The position numbers and the translations under genes were made by a program. From contig OY769916.1 in NCBI GenBank assembly GCA_963669265.1, positions 1,860,001-1,924,000 on the forward strand: 64,000 nt of DNA, given 5' to 3'. This DNA is from SZUA-547 sp963669265 (GTDB taxonomy: Bacteria; Pseudomonadota; Alphaproteobacteria; Rhodobacterales; Rhodobacteraceae). This document shows positions 8,922 to 16,774 of this stretch, piece after piece. Position 1 is the stretch's first letter; every line of letters starts with the position of its first letter. The notes under the pieces are model-generated. The model worked only from the letters and a program-made list of their open reading frames with translations, was not told the origin of the DNA and ran no database searches.

Positions 8922-10004
8922 TTGAGTAAACTTCGCCTCCGATCACACGGCAAGCCGACGGTGAACGACATCGCCCGTGTCGCCGGCGTCAGCCTTGCGA
9001 CCGTGGACCGGGTTTTGAACGAGCGCCCAGGCGTGCGCAACGTCACAATTACAAAGGTTCGCAATGCGATTGAGGAACTTGGTTATGTCCGCGACACGGC
9101 GGCGGCCAATTTGGCGCGCAAACGCTTCTATAACCTGCGTTTTATTCTTCCAGATACGCTCAATGAATTCGTACAGGGGCTTCAGCAAGAAATTGACGAG
9201 TTGACGGGAAAGCTAATCATCGAGCGCACACGAATTTCCACAGTTCTTGCGACGCCATTCGACCCTAGAGAGATCGTTACCATTTTAGACCGGCTAGACC
9301 CGGCGGAAACCGATGGTGTGGCGGTGTTCGGCCCTGAGACGCCATCCGTGCGAGACGCCGTGAAGCGGGTGCGGGACAAGGGTATCGCCGTCGTCGCGCT
9401 GGTATCGGATCTGCCGAGTTCGGAGCGCGATCATTTTGTCGGCATCGACAATATTTCCGCCGGACGGACCGCGGGCCGTCTGATGGGCCGGTTCGTCCGT
9501 CAGGAAGGCAAGATTCTGGTTATTACGGGCTCGCGCCTTGCGCGCGATCATCTCGAACGGCGGCAGGGGTTCGATTTGGTCATGTCGGAAGAATTTCCGC
9601 ACCTTGATGTAGTGGCGTCGGTCGAAGGCCGGGACAATCCTGAACTGATCTACAAGATGTTGCCCGAGGTGCTTGAAAGCTATCCCGATCTTTGCGGAAT
9701 CTATTCTTCGGCTGCAGGAAATGCTGGTCTGATCCAATTTCTGACTGAACACAGGCCTGAAAGAGATTTCGTCGTAATCGCACATGAGCTGACGCCGATG
9801 AGCCAAAAGGCTTTGCTGGATGGCAGTTTCGATGCGTTGATAAGTCAGGATTGTGGGCACTTGGTTCGCTCAGCAGTCAGGCTTTTACGGGCAACGGCTG
9901 ACAATGTGCCGTTCAACGCCGCGCAAGAGCGCATTCGCATCGACATCTATCTCAAGGAAAACATCCCGTTCGACGCGGGAACTGACCGGAAGGATCCATC
10001 ATGA
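8922..10004 (+). CDS. LacI-family transcriptional regulator
   Basis: This 360-residue repressor has an N-terminal HTH (PTVNDIARVAGVSLATVDRVLNERPGV) and a periplasmic-binding-protein-like effector domain (about 65-340). The start is TTG at 8922, one base after the kinase stop and six bases after GGAGG. It lies within the operon it probably controls through the palindromes at 1599-1648. Its effector is probably the transported compound or an intermediate. The hinge helix region reads DTAAANLARKR, an arrangement seen in LacI proteins of the sugar-binding-fold subgroup. It is ATGA-coupled to the following isomerase. Confidence 0.9.
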   Translation: MSKLRLRSHGKPTVNDIARVAGVSLATVDRVLNERPGVRNVTITKVRNAIEELGYVRDTAAANLARKRFYNLRFILPDTLNEFVQGLQQEIDELTGKLIIERTRISTVLATPFDPREIVTILDRLDPAETDGVAVFGPETPSVRDAVKRVRDKGIAVVALVSDLPSSERDHFVGIDNISAGRTAGRLMGRFVRQEGKILVITGSRLARDHLERRQGFDLVMSEEFPHLDVVASVEGRDNPELIYKMLPEVLESYPDLCGIYSSAAGNAGLIQFLTEHRPERDFVVIAHELTPMSQKALLDGSFDALISQDCGHLVRSAVRLLRATADNVPFNAAQERIRIDIYLKENIPFDAGTDRKDPS

Positions 10005-11056
10005 AGACCATCAAGGGCCCGGCGCTGTTTCTGGCGCAGTTCGCGGGCGACGAGGCGCCTTTCAATTCCTGGGACGAGATTACGAAATGGGCCGCCGATT
10101 GCGGCTATAAGGGCGTGCAGGCGCCTAGCTGGGACAGCCGCTTGATCGATCTCGACCGTGCGGCGGGAAGCGTCGACTACTGCGACGAATTCAAAGGTCA
10201 GGCAGCCGAGAACGGGGTCGAGGTGACCGAACTTTCAACCCACCTACAGGGACAATTAGTTGCTGTTCACCCCGCCTATGACACGGCCTTTGACGGTTTT
10301 GCTGCCGAGGAAGTGCGCGGAAACCCGAAAGCTCGGCAGGAATGGGCCGTCGATCAAGTCAAAAAAGCCCTCAGCGCATCAAGGAACATGGGCCTCACCG
10401 CACACGCCACTTTTTCGGGCGCATTGGCTTGGCCATATATCTACCCGTGGCCTCAACGACCTGCGGGCCTCATCGAAACGGCCTTTGATGAACTAGCCGC
10501 ACGTTGGACGCCCATTCTGAACCACGCCGAGGAATGCGGCGTGGATGTCTGCTACGAGATTCATCCCGGCGAAGATCTCCACGACGGGATTACTTATGAG
10601 ATGTTTCTGGAGCGCACAGGCGGCCACGAGCGGGCCTGCATGCTGTACGACCCATCGCATTACGTGCTGCAATGCCTCGACTACCTTGACAATATCGACA
10701 TCTACAAAGACCGAATTCGCATGTTCCACGTTAAGGATGCGGAGTTTAACCCCACAGGTCGGCAAGGTGTCTACTCGGGCTACCAGGGCTGGATCGATCG
10801 GGCAGGACGCTTTCGGTCTCTCGGCGACGGGCAGGTCGATTTCGGCGCGGTCTTTTCCAAAATGGCCGCCAATGATTTCGATGGTTGGGCTGTTGTGGAG
10901 TGGGAGTGCTGCCTGAAACACCCGGAGGATGGCGCTCGCGAAGGCGCTGCGTTCGTGCAGGATCACATCATTCGCGTCACCGAGAAGGCGTTTGATGACT
11001 TTGCTGATGGCGGCGCGGATGAGGCGGCGAACCGCAAGATGCTGGGGATCGGCTGA
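10001..11056 (+). CDS. Sugar phosphate isomerase/epimerase family TIM-barrel protein
   Basis: This 351-residue protein of the xylose-isomerase-like AP-endonuclease-2 fold is probably cytoplasmic. Candidate metal ligands lie in VCYEIHPGED (Glu and His), YDPSHY, MFHVKDAEF and the C-terminal VVEWE. The start ATG overlaps the LacI stop (ATGA), and the stop abuts the next gene as TGATG. This family is regularly paired with Gfo/Idh/MocA dehydrogenases, acting on keto-sugars or keto-inositols. The partner order here suggests isomerisation before or after an NAD-linked oxidation. The reaction cannot be specified from the sequence. Confidence 0.82.
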   Translation: MKTIKGPALFLAQFAGDEAPFNSWDEITKWAADCGYKGVQAPSWDSRLIDLDRAAGSVDYCDEFKGQAAENGVEVTELSTHLQGQLVAVHPAYDTAFDGFAAEEVRGNPKARQEWAVDQVKKALSASRNMGLTAHATFSGALAWPYIYPWPQRPAGLIETAFDELAARWTPILNHAEECGVDVCYEIHPGEDLHDGITYEMFLERTGGHERACMLYDPSHYVLQCLDYLDNIDIYKDRIRMFHVKDAEFNPTGRQGVYSGYQGWIDRAGRFRSLGDGQVDFGAVFSKMAANDFDGWAVVEWECCLKHPEDGAREGAAFVQDHIIRVTEKAFDDFADGGADEAANRKMLGIG

Positions 11057-12210
11057 TGGTGTCGGGACGCAACGATACCCTGTCGGGCCGCATCCAACTT
11101 GGGATGGTCGGCGGCGGCAACGACGCTTTTATCGGCGCCGTGCACCGGATCGCCGCCCGCATTGACGACAAATACGAACTGGTCGCGGGCGCCCTTTCCT
11201 CAACCCCGGAGAAATCGCAGGAGAGCGGCGCGGCGCTGGGCCTGCCTCGCATCTATGACGATTTCAAGCAAATGGCGATCCGGGAGGCGCGCCTGAAGAA
11301 CGGCATAGAGGCGGTCTCGATCGTCACTCCGAACCATGTCCACTACGCCGCCGCGCGCGAATTTCTGAAACGCGGCATTCACGTGATTTGCGACAAGCCG
11401 CTGACCTCGACCTTGCCCGATGCGAAGAAGCTGGTGAAGGCGGCGGAGAATTCGGATGCGCTCTTCATCCTGACCCACAACTACACCGGCTATCCGATGG
11501 TGCGGCACGCCCGCGAGATTGTGGCGAATGGCGCGCTCGGGGCGATCCGCGTGGTGCAGGTCGAGTACCCGCAGGACTGGCTGACGGAAGAGCAGGATTT
11601 CAAACAGGCGAACTGGCGCACTGATCCGGCGCAGTCCGGCGCAGGCGGATCCACGGGCGATATCGGCACGCACGCCTATAACCTTGCGCTCTTTATCTCT
11701 GGTCTGGAGGCCGAAAGCCTCGCCGCCGACATTCAGGCTTTCGTGCCCGGCCGCCAGGTGGATGATAACGCCCATGTGCTGCTGCGGTTCAAGGGCGGCG
11801 CGCGAGGCATGCTCTGGTCCTCCCAGGTGGCGCCGGGCAATGAGAACGCGCTGAAGATCCGCCTTTACGGAGACAAGGGCGGCCTGGAATGGGCGCAGGA
11901 GAATCCCAACAACCTGTGGCATTCTCCCTTCGGAGAGCCCAAGCGCCTGATCACCCGCAACGGCGCCGGCGCGGGTGAGGCCGCGGCGCGCGTCAGCCGC
12001 ATCCCGCCAGGCCATCCCGAAGGCTATCTGGAAGGCTTCGCGAATATCTATTCCGAGGCCGCCGAAGCGATCATCGCCCACCGTAGGGGCGATCCGGTGG
12101 ACCGAGCGGTGACCTATCCTACGGTGCAGGATGGGCTGGCGGGCGTCAGGTTCGTCGCGGCCTGCGTGCAAAGCTCGGCGCGGAACGCAGCCTGGGTCAA
12201 GTTGGATTAA
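11056..12210 (+). CDS. Gfo/Idh/MocA family NAD(P)-dependent oxidoreductase
   Basis: This 384-residue dehydrogenase has an N-terminal Rossmann fold (LGMVGGGNDAFIGAVHR), the family EKP-type catalytic motif in the form CDKPLTSTL (about residues 113-121), and the C-terminal alpha/beta domain with GGSTGDIGTHAYNLALF. It overlaps the isomerase stop by one base. It is the last intact gene of the operon. Only 3 bp downstream begins the stub of a carbohydrate kinase that is cut by an IS6 element, so the original operon was longer. The substrate is probably a sugar or polyol at the same level as the isomerase product. Confidence 0.88.
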   Translation: MVSGRNDTLSGRIQLGMVGGGNDAFIGAVHRIAARIDDKYELVAGALSSTPEKSQESGAALGLPRIYDDFKQMAIREARLKNGIEAVSIVTPNHVHYAAAREFLKRGIHVICDKPLTSTLPDAKKLVKAAENSDALFILTHNYTGYPMVRHAREIVANGALGAIRVVQVEYPQDWLTEEQDFKQANWRTDPAQSGAGGSTGDIGTHAYNLALFISGLEAESLAADIQAFVPGRQVDDNAHVLLRFKGGARGMLWSSQVAPGNENALKIRLYGDKGGLEWAQENPNNLWHSPFGEPKRLITRNGAGAGEAAARVSRIPPGHPEGYLEGFANIYSEAAEAIIAHRRGDPVDRAVTYPTVQDGLAGVRFVAACVQSSARNAAWVKLD

Positions 12211-12213
12211 TCC

Positions 12214-12250
12214 ATGTATCATGGGCTCGATTTCGGCACTACGGGACTGC
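12214..12250 (+). pseudogene. Truncated start of a FGGY-type carbohydrate kinase
   Basis: Immediately after the dehydrogenase stop, a frame begins MYHGLDFGTTGLR, matching the first ATP-binding strand and phosphate-1 loop of FGGY kinases (MYxGxDxGTxxxR). After about 12 codons the reading frame enters the left end of the IS6 element and stops at 12267. This is best read as the remnant of the next operon gene, whose remainder was lost when the IS arrived or recombined. It is too short for certainty. Confidence 0.5.
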
Positions 12251-13073
12251 GCGGGTGCTATCAGTAGAATTCGAACCAGTCTCTGTTTGCGGGCGAACGC
12301 GGGAACCTAGGCGGAACAGAGCAGCCGCCACTCGTCTAGCGCGGCGGTTCTGTTCCTCTTGAAAATGTGTCTGCTGGAAAGGAGTCGTTCCTGGTTGAAG
12401 TGGTTGTAGACGGAGGAGTGAACGGCGGCGAACATTTGTAGATTTCGCATGCGCCTAAACCTGAGCATCGCCCGTTCTCGTCGTCGAAACGGCAGGTGTG
12501 AATTTTCAACCCGGTTGTTGAGCCATCGCCCTGTGGTCTGAAGACCAGACCCGCCCAATTCCTTCAGAGCAGCGCCATATGATCGAAGCCGGTCGGTGAC
12601 GATCTCCCGCGGCTGGCCGAAGCGCTTTATCAATTTCTTAAGTAATTTCAATGCGGCGCGCTTGTCCCGACGCTTCGTGACAATTGCTTCAAGCACCTCG
12701 CCCTCGTGATCCACAGCGCGCCAAAGGTAGTGTTGCTCGCCATTGATTTTCACGAAGACTTCGTCGACGTGCCATCGCCAGTTGGAGTACGCACGCATCC
12801 GGTCGACACGACTGCGATTGATCTCGGTGGCGAAGAGCGGTCCAAATCTGTTCCACCAAAACCGGATCGATTCATAGCTGACATCAATCCCTCGCTCGTG
12901 GAGAAGGTCCTCTACGTTCCGCAATGAAAGTGGGAACCGGACATACATCATCACCGCCAGGCGAATGATCTCGGGACTGGTTTTGAAGTACTTGAACGGG
13001 TCACGCTTACTCATGCGCGGACGCTATTCAAGCCCCTCCCCGGCTCAAGCCGAGTTCCTCTGACAAGACCCGC
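12251..13073 (-). mobile_element. IS6-family insertion sequence, apparently complete
   Basis: About 823 bp, a normal size for IS6/IS26 relatives. The ends are imperfect inverted repeats: GCGGGTGCTATCAG at the left and, reading inward from the right, GCGGGTCTTGTCAG. The 8 bp on each side do not match, so no target duplication is visible. That fits formation by recombination or deletion rather than simple insertion. The left flank is a kinase stub and the right flank an unrelated ligase tail, so DNA between two former insertions was probably lost. Confidence 0.75.
12307..13014 (-). CDS. IS6-family DDE transposase
   Basis: This 235-residue transposase begins MSKRDPFKYFKTSPEIIRLA. The catalytic triad is intact: D in WHVDEVFVKI, D in IVTDRLRSYG and E in NNRVENSHLPFRRRE. 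The N-terminal HTH-like region reads LSLRNVEDLLHERGIDVSY. Full length and an uninterrupted frame suggest it may still be active. A shortened relative of the same gene is present at 42738-42890, and a tiny decayed piece at about 56322-56375. Confidence 0.92.
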   Translation of the reverse strand: MSKRDPFKYFKTSPEIIRLAVMMYVRFPLSLRNVEDLLHERGIDVSYESIRFWWNRFGPLFATEINRSRVDRMRAYSNWRWHVDEVFVKINGEQHYLWRAVDHEGEVLEAIVTKRRDKRAALKLLKKLIKRFGQPREIVTDRLRSYGAALKELGGSGLQTTGRWLNNRVENSHLPFRRRERAMLRFRRMRNLQMFAAVHSSVYNHFNQERLLSSRHIFKRNRTAALDEWRLLCSA

Positions 13074-13241
13074 GACGATGGCAGCAGTATCTCTGAGGAT
13101 GACGTGACGGAGCCTCTGAAGGCCGACCTCGCCCGGTTTAAACAGCCGAAGCGCGTGTTCTTTGTGGATGAGCTTCCGCGCAACACGATGGGCAAGGTCC
13201 AGAAGAATGTGCTGCGCGAGTCCTACATGGGCGCGTTCTAA
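13074..13241 (+). pseudogene. C-terminal fragment of an AMP-forming acyl-CoA synthetase (malonyl-CoA ligase-like)
   Basis: Directly at the right end of the IS6 element, a frame of 55 residues reads to a stop at 13241. It contains FKQPKRVFFVDELPRNTMGK followed by VQKNVLRESY, the A10 motif and catalytic lysine region at the very end of AMP-binding ligases. MatB-type malonyl-CoA synthetases have a closely similar tail. The rest of the gene, about 450 residues, is missing, so this is a non-functional relic left by IS6-mediated deletion. Confidence 0.8.
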
Positions 13242-13325
13242 TCCCGGTGGGTCGACAACTGGCGACGACAAATTGTGGCCGTCGTCGACGCGCTTCGATA
13301 GTCACAAATGCGTCCGCATTGGGCT

Positions 13326-13874
13326 GATTGTGTTGAAAAAGCCGTTGGATTTTGGCCGGGTGGCTTCAGCTATCGGGCTGATCGTTTTGGATAATCTGCG
13401 CCTAGCCCGCCCACTTATCCGGCGATGGGCGCCATCGGCTTGAGCTTTGCCAGTTTCCGGAGGTTTTGGGCGGTCGCTGCGAGGGTGAATTCATCCTGGG
13501 CGCCGCAGGGTCCTCTTAATCGGAGCCGCCCCAGCCCGAGGATGCGTTTGAGGTGGGCGAACAGCATCTCGACTTTCTTGCGCCGCTTCTGCGCTGTTGG
13601 GTTGAATTCAGAGGCGGTGCAGCGCCGCACGAAATCCCTGACGATTTCATACTTCTCTCTGTTGATGGCGCGCAAATCGGTGTTCGGGCAGCATTTCGGT
13701 TTGGAAGGGCAATTTAGGCAGTCGGCTTTCAACGCCCTGTATTTGCGCGCTTTCAGCCTTGGCGCTGTCCGAGCGGGATCGGAATATCGCCGTCTCGTGT
13801 GACGAAGTTCTTTGCCTTCCGGGCAGATGTATCGGTCGTTGTCCTCGTCCCAGGTGAAGTCGGACCGGGACCAG
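13326..13874 (-). mobile_element. Truncated IS1182-family element, identical to the copy at 62921
   Basis: 549 bp appear identical, as far as I can compare by eye, to 62921-63469, including the non-coding end GATTGTGTTGAAAAAGCCG. The copy stops abruptly at 13874 where the IS3 element begins, and the other half is not found beyond that element. The original right part was therefore deleted or the junction arose by recombination. Confidence 0.85.
13415..13874 (-). pseudogene. IS1182-family transposase, C-terminal fragment
   Basis: About 153 C-terminal residues (from SRSDFTWDEDNDRY to the stop after APIAG) match the copy at 63010-64000 without difference. The N-terminal two thirds, including the first two catalytic aspartates, are missing. 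The apparent start of the frame at 14014 is only read-through into IS3 DNA. Confidence 0.88.
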
Positions 13875-13908
13875 TGAGCAGCCCCGCCTGACTGGTCCGG
13901 TTTGATTG

Positions 13909-14772
13909 TTAGTGCACGGCTGGTCTCCGGTCCATTGGAACGAAGCTTTCCGGCGCTGGCGGTCGGTATCCCAGGGCGCTGTGTGGGCGCTTCGTATTGT
14001 AGTGTCGCCTCCATTGCTCGATCAGGATTTGGGCCTCGCGCAGACTGTAGAAGATTTCGCCGTTGAGCAGCTCATCGCGGAATCGGGCGTTGAAGCTCTC
14101 GCAGTATCCGTTCTCCCACGGCGATCCCGGCTCGATGTAGGCTGTCTTGGCGCCGACGGCCGCGATCCAGTCCCGGACAGCCTGGGCGACGAATTCAGGA
14201 CCGTTGTCCGAGCGTATGAAGGCGGGTGGGCCGCGCAGGATGAACAGGTCGGTGAGCGCATCAATGACATCGGTGGAGTTCAGCTTGCGATCCACCTTGA
14301 TGGCCAGACATTCCTTGGAATGCTCATCAAGGATGTTCAGCGTCCGGAACGCCCGACCATCATCGGTCCGGCAATGGACGAAGTCATAGGACCAGACGTG
14401 ATTGCGATGCTCCGGCCGCAGCCGGACACATGATCCGTCATTCAGCCAGAGCCGCCCCTTCTTTGGTTGCCTTGCAGGCACTTTCAGCCCCTCCCGTCGC
14501 CACAGGCGCTCGACGCGCTTGTCGTTCACCAGCCAGCCCGCGTCTCGCAGCAGAGCTGCGATCCGGCGATAGCCGTAGCGGCCATACTGGCGCGCCAGTT
14601 CGATCATGTCCGCGACCAGGCGCTCTTCGTCGGCCCGGCCTTGTGGCTGGCGCCTCTGGGTCGAACGATGCTGGCCAAGAACGCGGCAGACACGGCGCTC
14701 CGACACCTTGATCCGGCCGCGAACATGATCAATGCAGGCGCGACGGCGGGCGGGGCTTAGTAGTTTCCCCGT
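13909..14772 (-). CDS. IS3-family transposase OrfB (DDE integrase domain)
   Basis: This integrase-like domain of the IS3 transposase has catalytic residues D (VWSYDFVHC), D (FIRSDNGPEF) and E (ENGYCESFN), followed by the usual LNGEIFYSLREAQ and YNTKRPHSALGY tail. It lies in the -1 frame relative to OrfA. Conserved sequence begins at about 14772 (TGKLLSPARR), just where OrfA ends. The functional product is therefore expected to be an OrfAB fusion made by programmed -1 frameshifting near the GGGGAAAC run. The open frame extends to 14904 but the extra part is the OrfA region read out of frame. Confidence 0.88.
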   Translation of the reverse strand, partial: TGKLLSPARRRACIDHVRGRIKVSERRVCRVLGQHRSTQRRQPQGRADEERLVADMIELARQYGRYGYRRIAALLRDAGWLVNDKRVERLWRREGLKVPARQPKKGRLWLNDGSCVRLRPEHRNHVWSYDFVHCRTDDGRAFRTLNILDEHSKECLAIKVDRKLNSTDVIDALTDLFILRGPPAFIRSDNGPEFVAQAVRDWIAAVGAKTAYIEPGSPWENGYCESFNARFRDELLNGEIFYSLREAQILIEQWRRHYNTKRPHSALGYRPPAPESFVPMDRRPAVH

Positions 14773-15035
14773 GCGGCTTCCGTCAGGATCAGCTTGTCCA
14801 GCGTGAGGTCGGACACCGCCTTTCTCAGCCGTTCGTTCTCCTTCGGAAGCCGTTTGAGTTCCTTCAGCTGGTCGGTTCCCATCCCGCCATACTGCTTGCG
14901 CCATCGGTAGTAGGTTTGCTCAGCAATGCGCATCTCGCGGATCGCATCCACCCGCGCCATGCCTTGCCCGACAAGCACTTCAACCTGCCGCAGCTTGGTG
15001 ACAATCTCCTCCGGTTTGTGTCGCTTGTTCGCCAT
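14757..15035 (-). CDS. IS3-family transposase OrfA (HTH, leucine zipper)
   Basis: This 92-residue DNA-binding subunit opens with KRHKPEEIVTKLRQVEVLVG and has an HTH (VDAIREMRIAEQTYYRWRKQYGG) and a heptad-rich region (LKELKRLPKENERLRKAVSDLTLDK) that would dimerise as a leucine zipper. It ends at 14757, overlapping OrfB in another frame as usual in the IS3 family. Confidence 0.9.
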   Translation of the reverse strand: MANKRHKPEEIVTKLRQVEVLVGQGMARVDAIREMRIAEQTYYRWRKQYGGMGTDQLKELKRLPKENERLRKAVSDLTLDKLILTEAARGNY

Positions 15036-15221
15036 CTCTGATCCTCCGTTTCCTAAAAATAACGGTGGACCAACTCAGTGGGGGAGGCTCACAACTGCCC
15101 TGCAAACAACTTCGTGCTCACGAAGACCGCCTTATCGGACATAGTCCGGACATGGGGGATTTGGCGCACAGAGCGCGCACGCCGTGTTGGCGTTTAACTT
15201 ATTGATATTGTGTTGTGTTTT

Positions 15222-15242
15222 TGGTTGCGGGGGCTGGATTTG
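15222..15242. repeat. tRNA-Met 3'-end sequence, candidate left attachment site
   Basis: T followed by GGTTGCGGGGGCTGGATTTG. On the minus strand this is the 3' half of a T-arm, the acceptor strand and CCA of an initiator-type tRNA-Met (..AATCCAGCCCCCGCAACCA). The rest of a tRNA does not follow. The same 21 bp occur in the same orientation at 56243-56263. tRNA 3' ends are classical integration sites, so this may be attL of an island ending at 56263. Confidence 0.6.
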
Positions 15243-15346
15243 ACCTTTGCCGAACACGGGCACGTATAGGAGCATTGAGAATCTCATAAAGACTTGAACA
15301 AGTTGGACTACTAGTCTCCATAGGTTAGGCGTGGCCCCTCCGCGGC

Positions 15347-16120
15347 TTAAGCTGGTTTGCTTTGGCAGAGTCCGTGAACGATCGCACCACTCAGAACAGC
15401 GTATACGGGTGCCCCGAGCGGATTCCTCAGTCGCAGCGCACTGTCTAAAGCAGCGCGCTTGTCTGGTCCGAGGACCAGAATGTGCCGCTCTGCATCCGTC
15501 AGAACCGGAACAGACAAAGCGACGCGAGGTTCGCCCGTCCGAGGCTGGCGAATTGAAACGACCGGAGGCGCGTCCTTCGAAAGCGCATTCTCCAAACCTT
15601 TAGCATTCGGAGCGAGTGAGCCCACGCCCATATCCGCATTGAAATCGAGCAAAGCGATATCCAAAGGCAACGCGGTCCGGCGCAAGGTCGGCTCCGCTTC
15701 TAGTATTCCGACTTTTTGAGACATTGCTCTGCGATAAAGTGGGGAAAATTCGGCAGCGCACGCCGCGCCCTTAAGAAGCGTATCCGCAAGCCTACGTTCT
15801 CGCGATCTGAGAGCTTGCATTGTCACCCAATTTTCATCCGTCAGAGTGACCACTACTTTTTGCCAATCCAGCGTTGCTTGGCCGAGTTGTAAGAACATCG
15901 GTTCAAGCGCCGCGATGCCCGGCAATGCGATACGCGCCACGCCTTGGGTCTCGATCAAATCTGCGATGCGGCGCGCCAATTTCTCTGCGAGGCGGTTCAT
16001 CAAGGCGTCACGCGATGGGTATTCGACAAGCGTCGCATTGCCAAAACTGGGACGCGACGCAGCGACGCACGCCGAGGCGAAGGGTCTCGGCGCTCGGCGG
16101 CGAAACGCGCGACTGGTCAA
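15347..16120 (-). CDS. 6-phosphogluconolactonase-like protein with altered active-site motifs
   Basis: About 215-257 residues aligning along the length of alphaproteobacterial 6-phosphogluconolactonases: RDALMNRLAEKLARRIADLI, VVVTLTDENWV (usual TLVDERWV), RSRERRLADTLLKGAACAAEF.PLY, DIALLDF and EPRVALSVPVLTDA. The two signature motifs are changed. The sugar-phosphate loop GGSTP is replaced by PGIAALEP, and GMGxDGHTAS by DFNADMGVGSLA. It may act on a different lactone, bind without catalysis, or be decaying. The first ~25 residues are low-complexity and basic, so the true start may lie further in. The GntR-type operator at 16452 lies upstream, suggesting membership of the sugar-acid regulon. 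Confidence 0.68.
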   Translation of the reverse strand: MTSRAFRRRAPRPFASACVAASRPSFGNATLVEYPSRDALMNRLAEKLARRIADLIETQGVARIALPGIAALEPMFLQLGQATLDWQKVVVTLTDENWVTMQALRSRERRLADTLLKGAACAAEFSPLYRRAMSQKVGILEAEPTLRRTALPLDIALLDFNADMGVGSLAPNAKGLENALSKDAPPVVSIRQPRTGEPRVALSVPVLTDAERHILVLGPDKRAALDSALRLRNPLGAPVYAVLSGAIVHGLCQSKPA

Positions 16121-16257
16121 GTGGGATTCTCAGAACCATACGCGTGCGCGCTGCTCAGATTTGTGTGTCCACTTTCAATCCGCATTCGTTTCTCCAGCTC
16201 GAAACCAAAATGACGCATCGTTCCGTCCGCAGGAGAAACGCTTTTTACAGCTCGGCC

Positions 16258-16377
16258 TTATTTTCGGCCGACGCTAACTGAACCGCGCATCGGCCGTAAT
16301 GGCTCGCTGTAGATGAGCCGGCCATCAACAATGGGCACGCCTTGTCCTGTCTCTTCCCGCCTGAATTTCACTTTCAT
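16258..16377 (-). CDS. Possible small ORF (39 residues) upstream of the 6PGL-like gene
   Basis: A frame opens MKVKFRREETGQGVPIVDGR, preceded by GGAGGG at a suitable distance, and ends after VSVGRK. I recognise no family. It lies between the operator at 16452 and the 6PGL-like gene on the same strand, so it could be a leader peptide, a gene-start remnant or chance. Confidence 0.25.
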   Translation of the reverse strand: MKVKFRREETGQGVPIVDGRLIYSEPLRPMRGSVSVGRK

Positions 16378-16774
16378 GTTTCGTCGACCCTCCACGGGCG
16401 GAGCTTCTTCGAAACCCAGGAGGCAGAAGGATCGTCATTCGTGATGTGATCTGATATCTGATATACCAATTTACATCAATGGTACAGCCAATTATCTTGA
16501 AATTGTCAAAATACTTGGAAGAGCACCTACGAAGCTGATTAGACCTAAGTCATTGCGCGACGTTAACTAAGAGCATATCCGCGATCACATTTTCGACTGC
16601 ATGTTGGAGATAGGGCAGACGTCGTCCGAGCTCGAGACAGCAGACGAACTCTCCATTGTTAAATCGCCGGTTAATGGATCTCTGACGCAGTTGTGCGAAA
16701 CGGGTCTGGTACCGATTGAGTCCCGGCAGGACGCGACGCCTCAATGCGGGACCGCTGTCGATTCCGCATCACCT
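16378..16774. other. Intergenic region downstream of larB with one operator
   Basis: No gene is supported. It contains the operator at 16452-16469 and otherwise moderately AT-rich sequence without conserved frames. Two short frames (16550-16744 minus, 16601-16861 plus) overlap each other and match nothing. Confidence 0.5.
16452..16469. promoter_or_regulatory. GntR-type operator (exact inverse of the site at 35225)
   Basis: TGATATCTGATATACCAA. It is the exact reverse complement of 35225-35242 and contains the TCTGATATA core found before four other transcription units in the window. It is placed to control the minus-strand small ORF and 6PGL-like gene. Confidence 0.7.

Larger units (their letters stand above)
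13875..15091 (-). mobile_element. IS3-family insertion sequence (IS407-like), apparently complete
   Basis: About 1217 bp bounded by imperfect inverted repeats: TGAGCAGCCCCGCCTGACTG at the left and, read inward from the right, TGAGCCTCCCCCACTGAGTT. Both orfA and orfB are intact. The flanking bases (CCAG on the left, CAAC on the right) do not form a target duplication, and the interrupted IS1182 does not resume on the right. The junction is therefore rearranged. Confidence 0.82.

Noticed and set aside
11200..12222. 340-codon minus-strand frame across the Gfo/Idh/MocA gene
   Set aside because: Antisense shadow of a gene with a clear Rossmann motif and coupled start.
13909..14433. Plus-strand frame inside the IS3 element
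   Set aside because: Antisense to the well-supported orfB with its DDE residues.
13874..15095. Target-site duplication for the IS3 element
   Set aside because: The bases flanking the two inverted repeats (CCAG and CAAC) do not match, so no duplication can be claimed.
15222..15300. Complete tRNA gene on the minus strand at the left repeat
   Set aside because: Only the 3' 21 bp match; no D-arm or anticodon arm follows.
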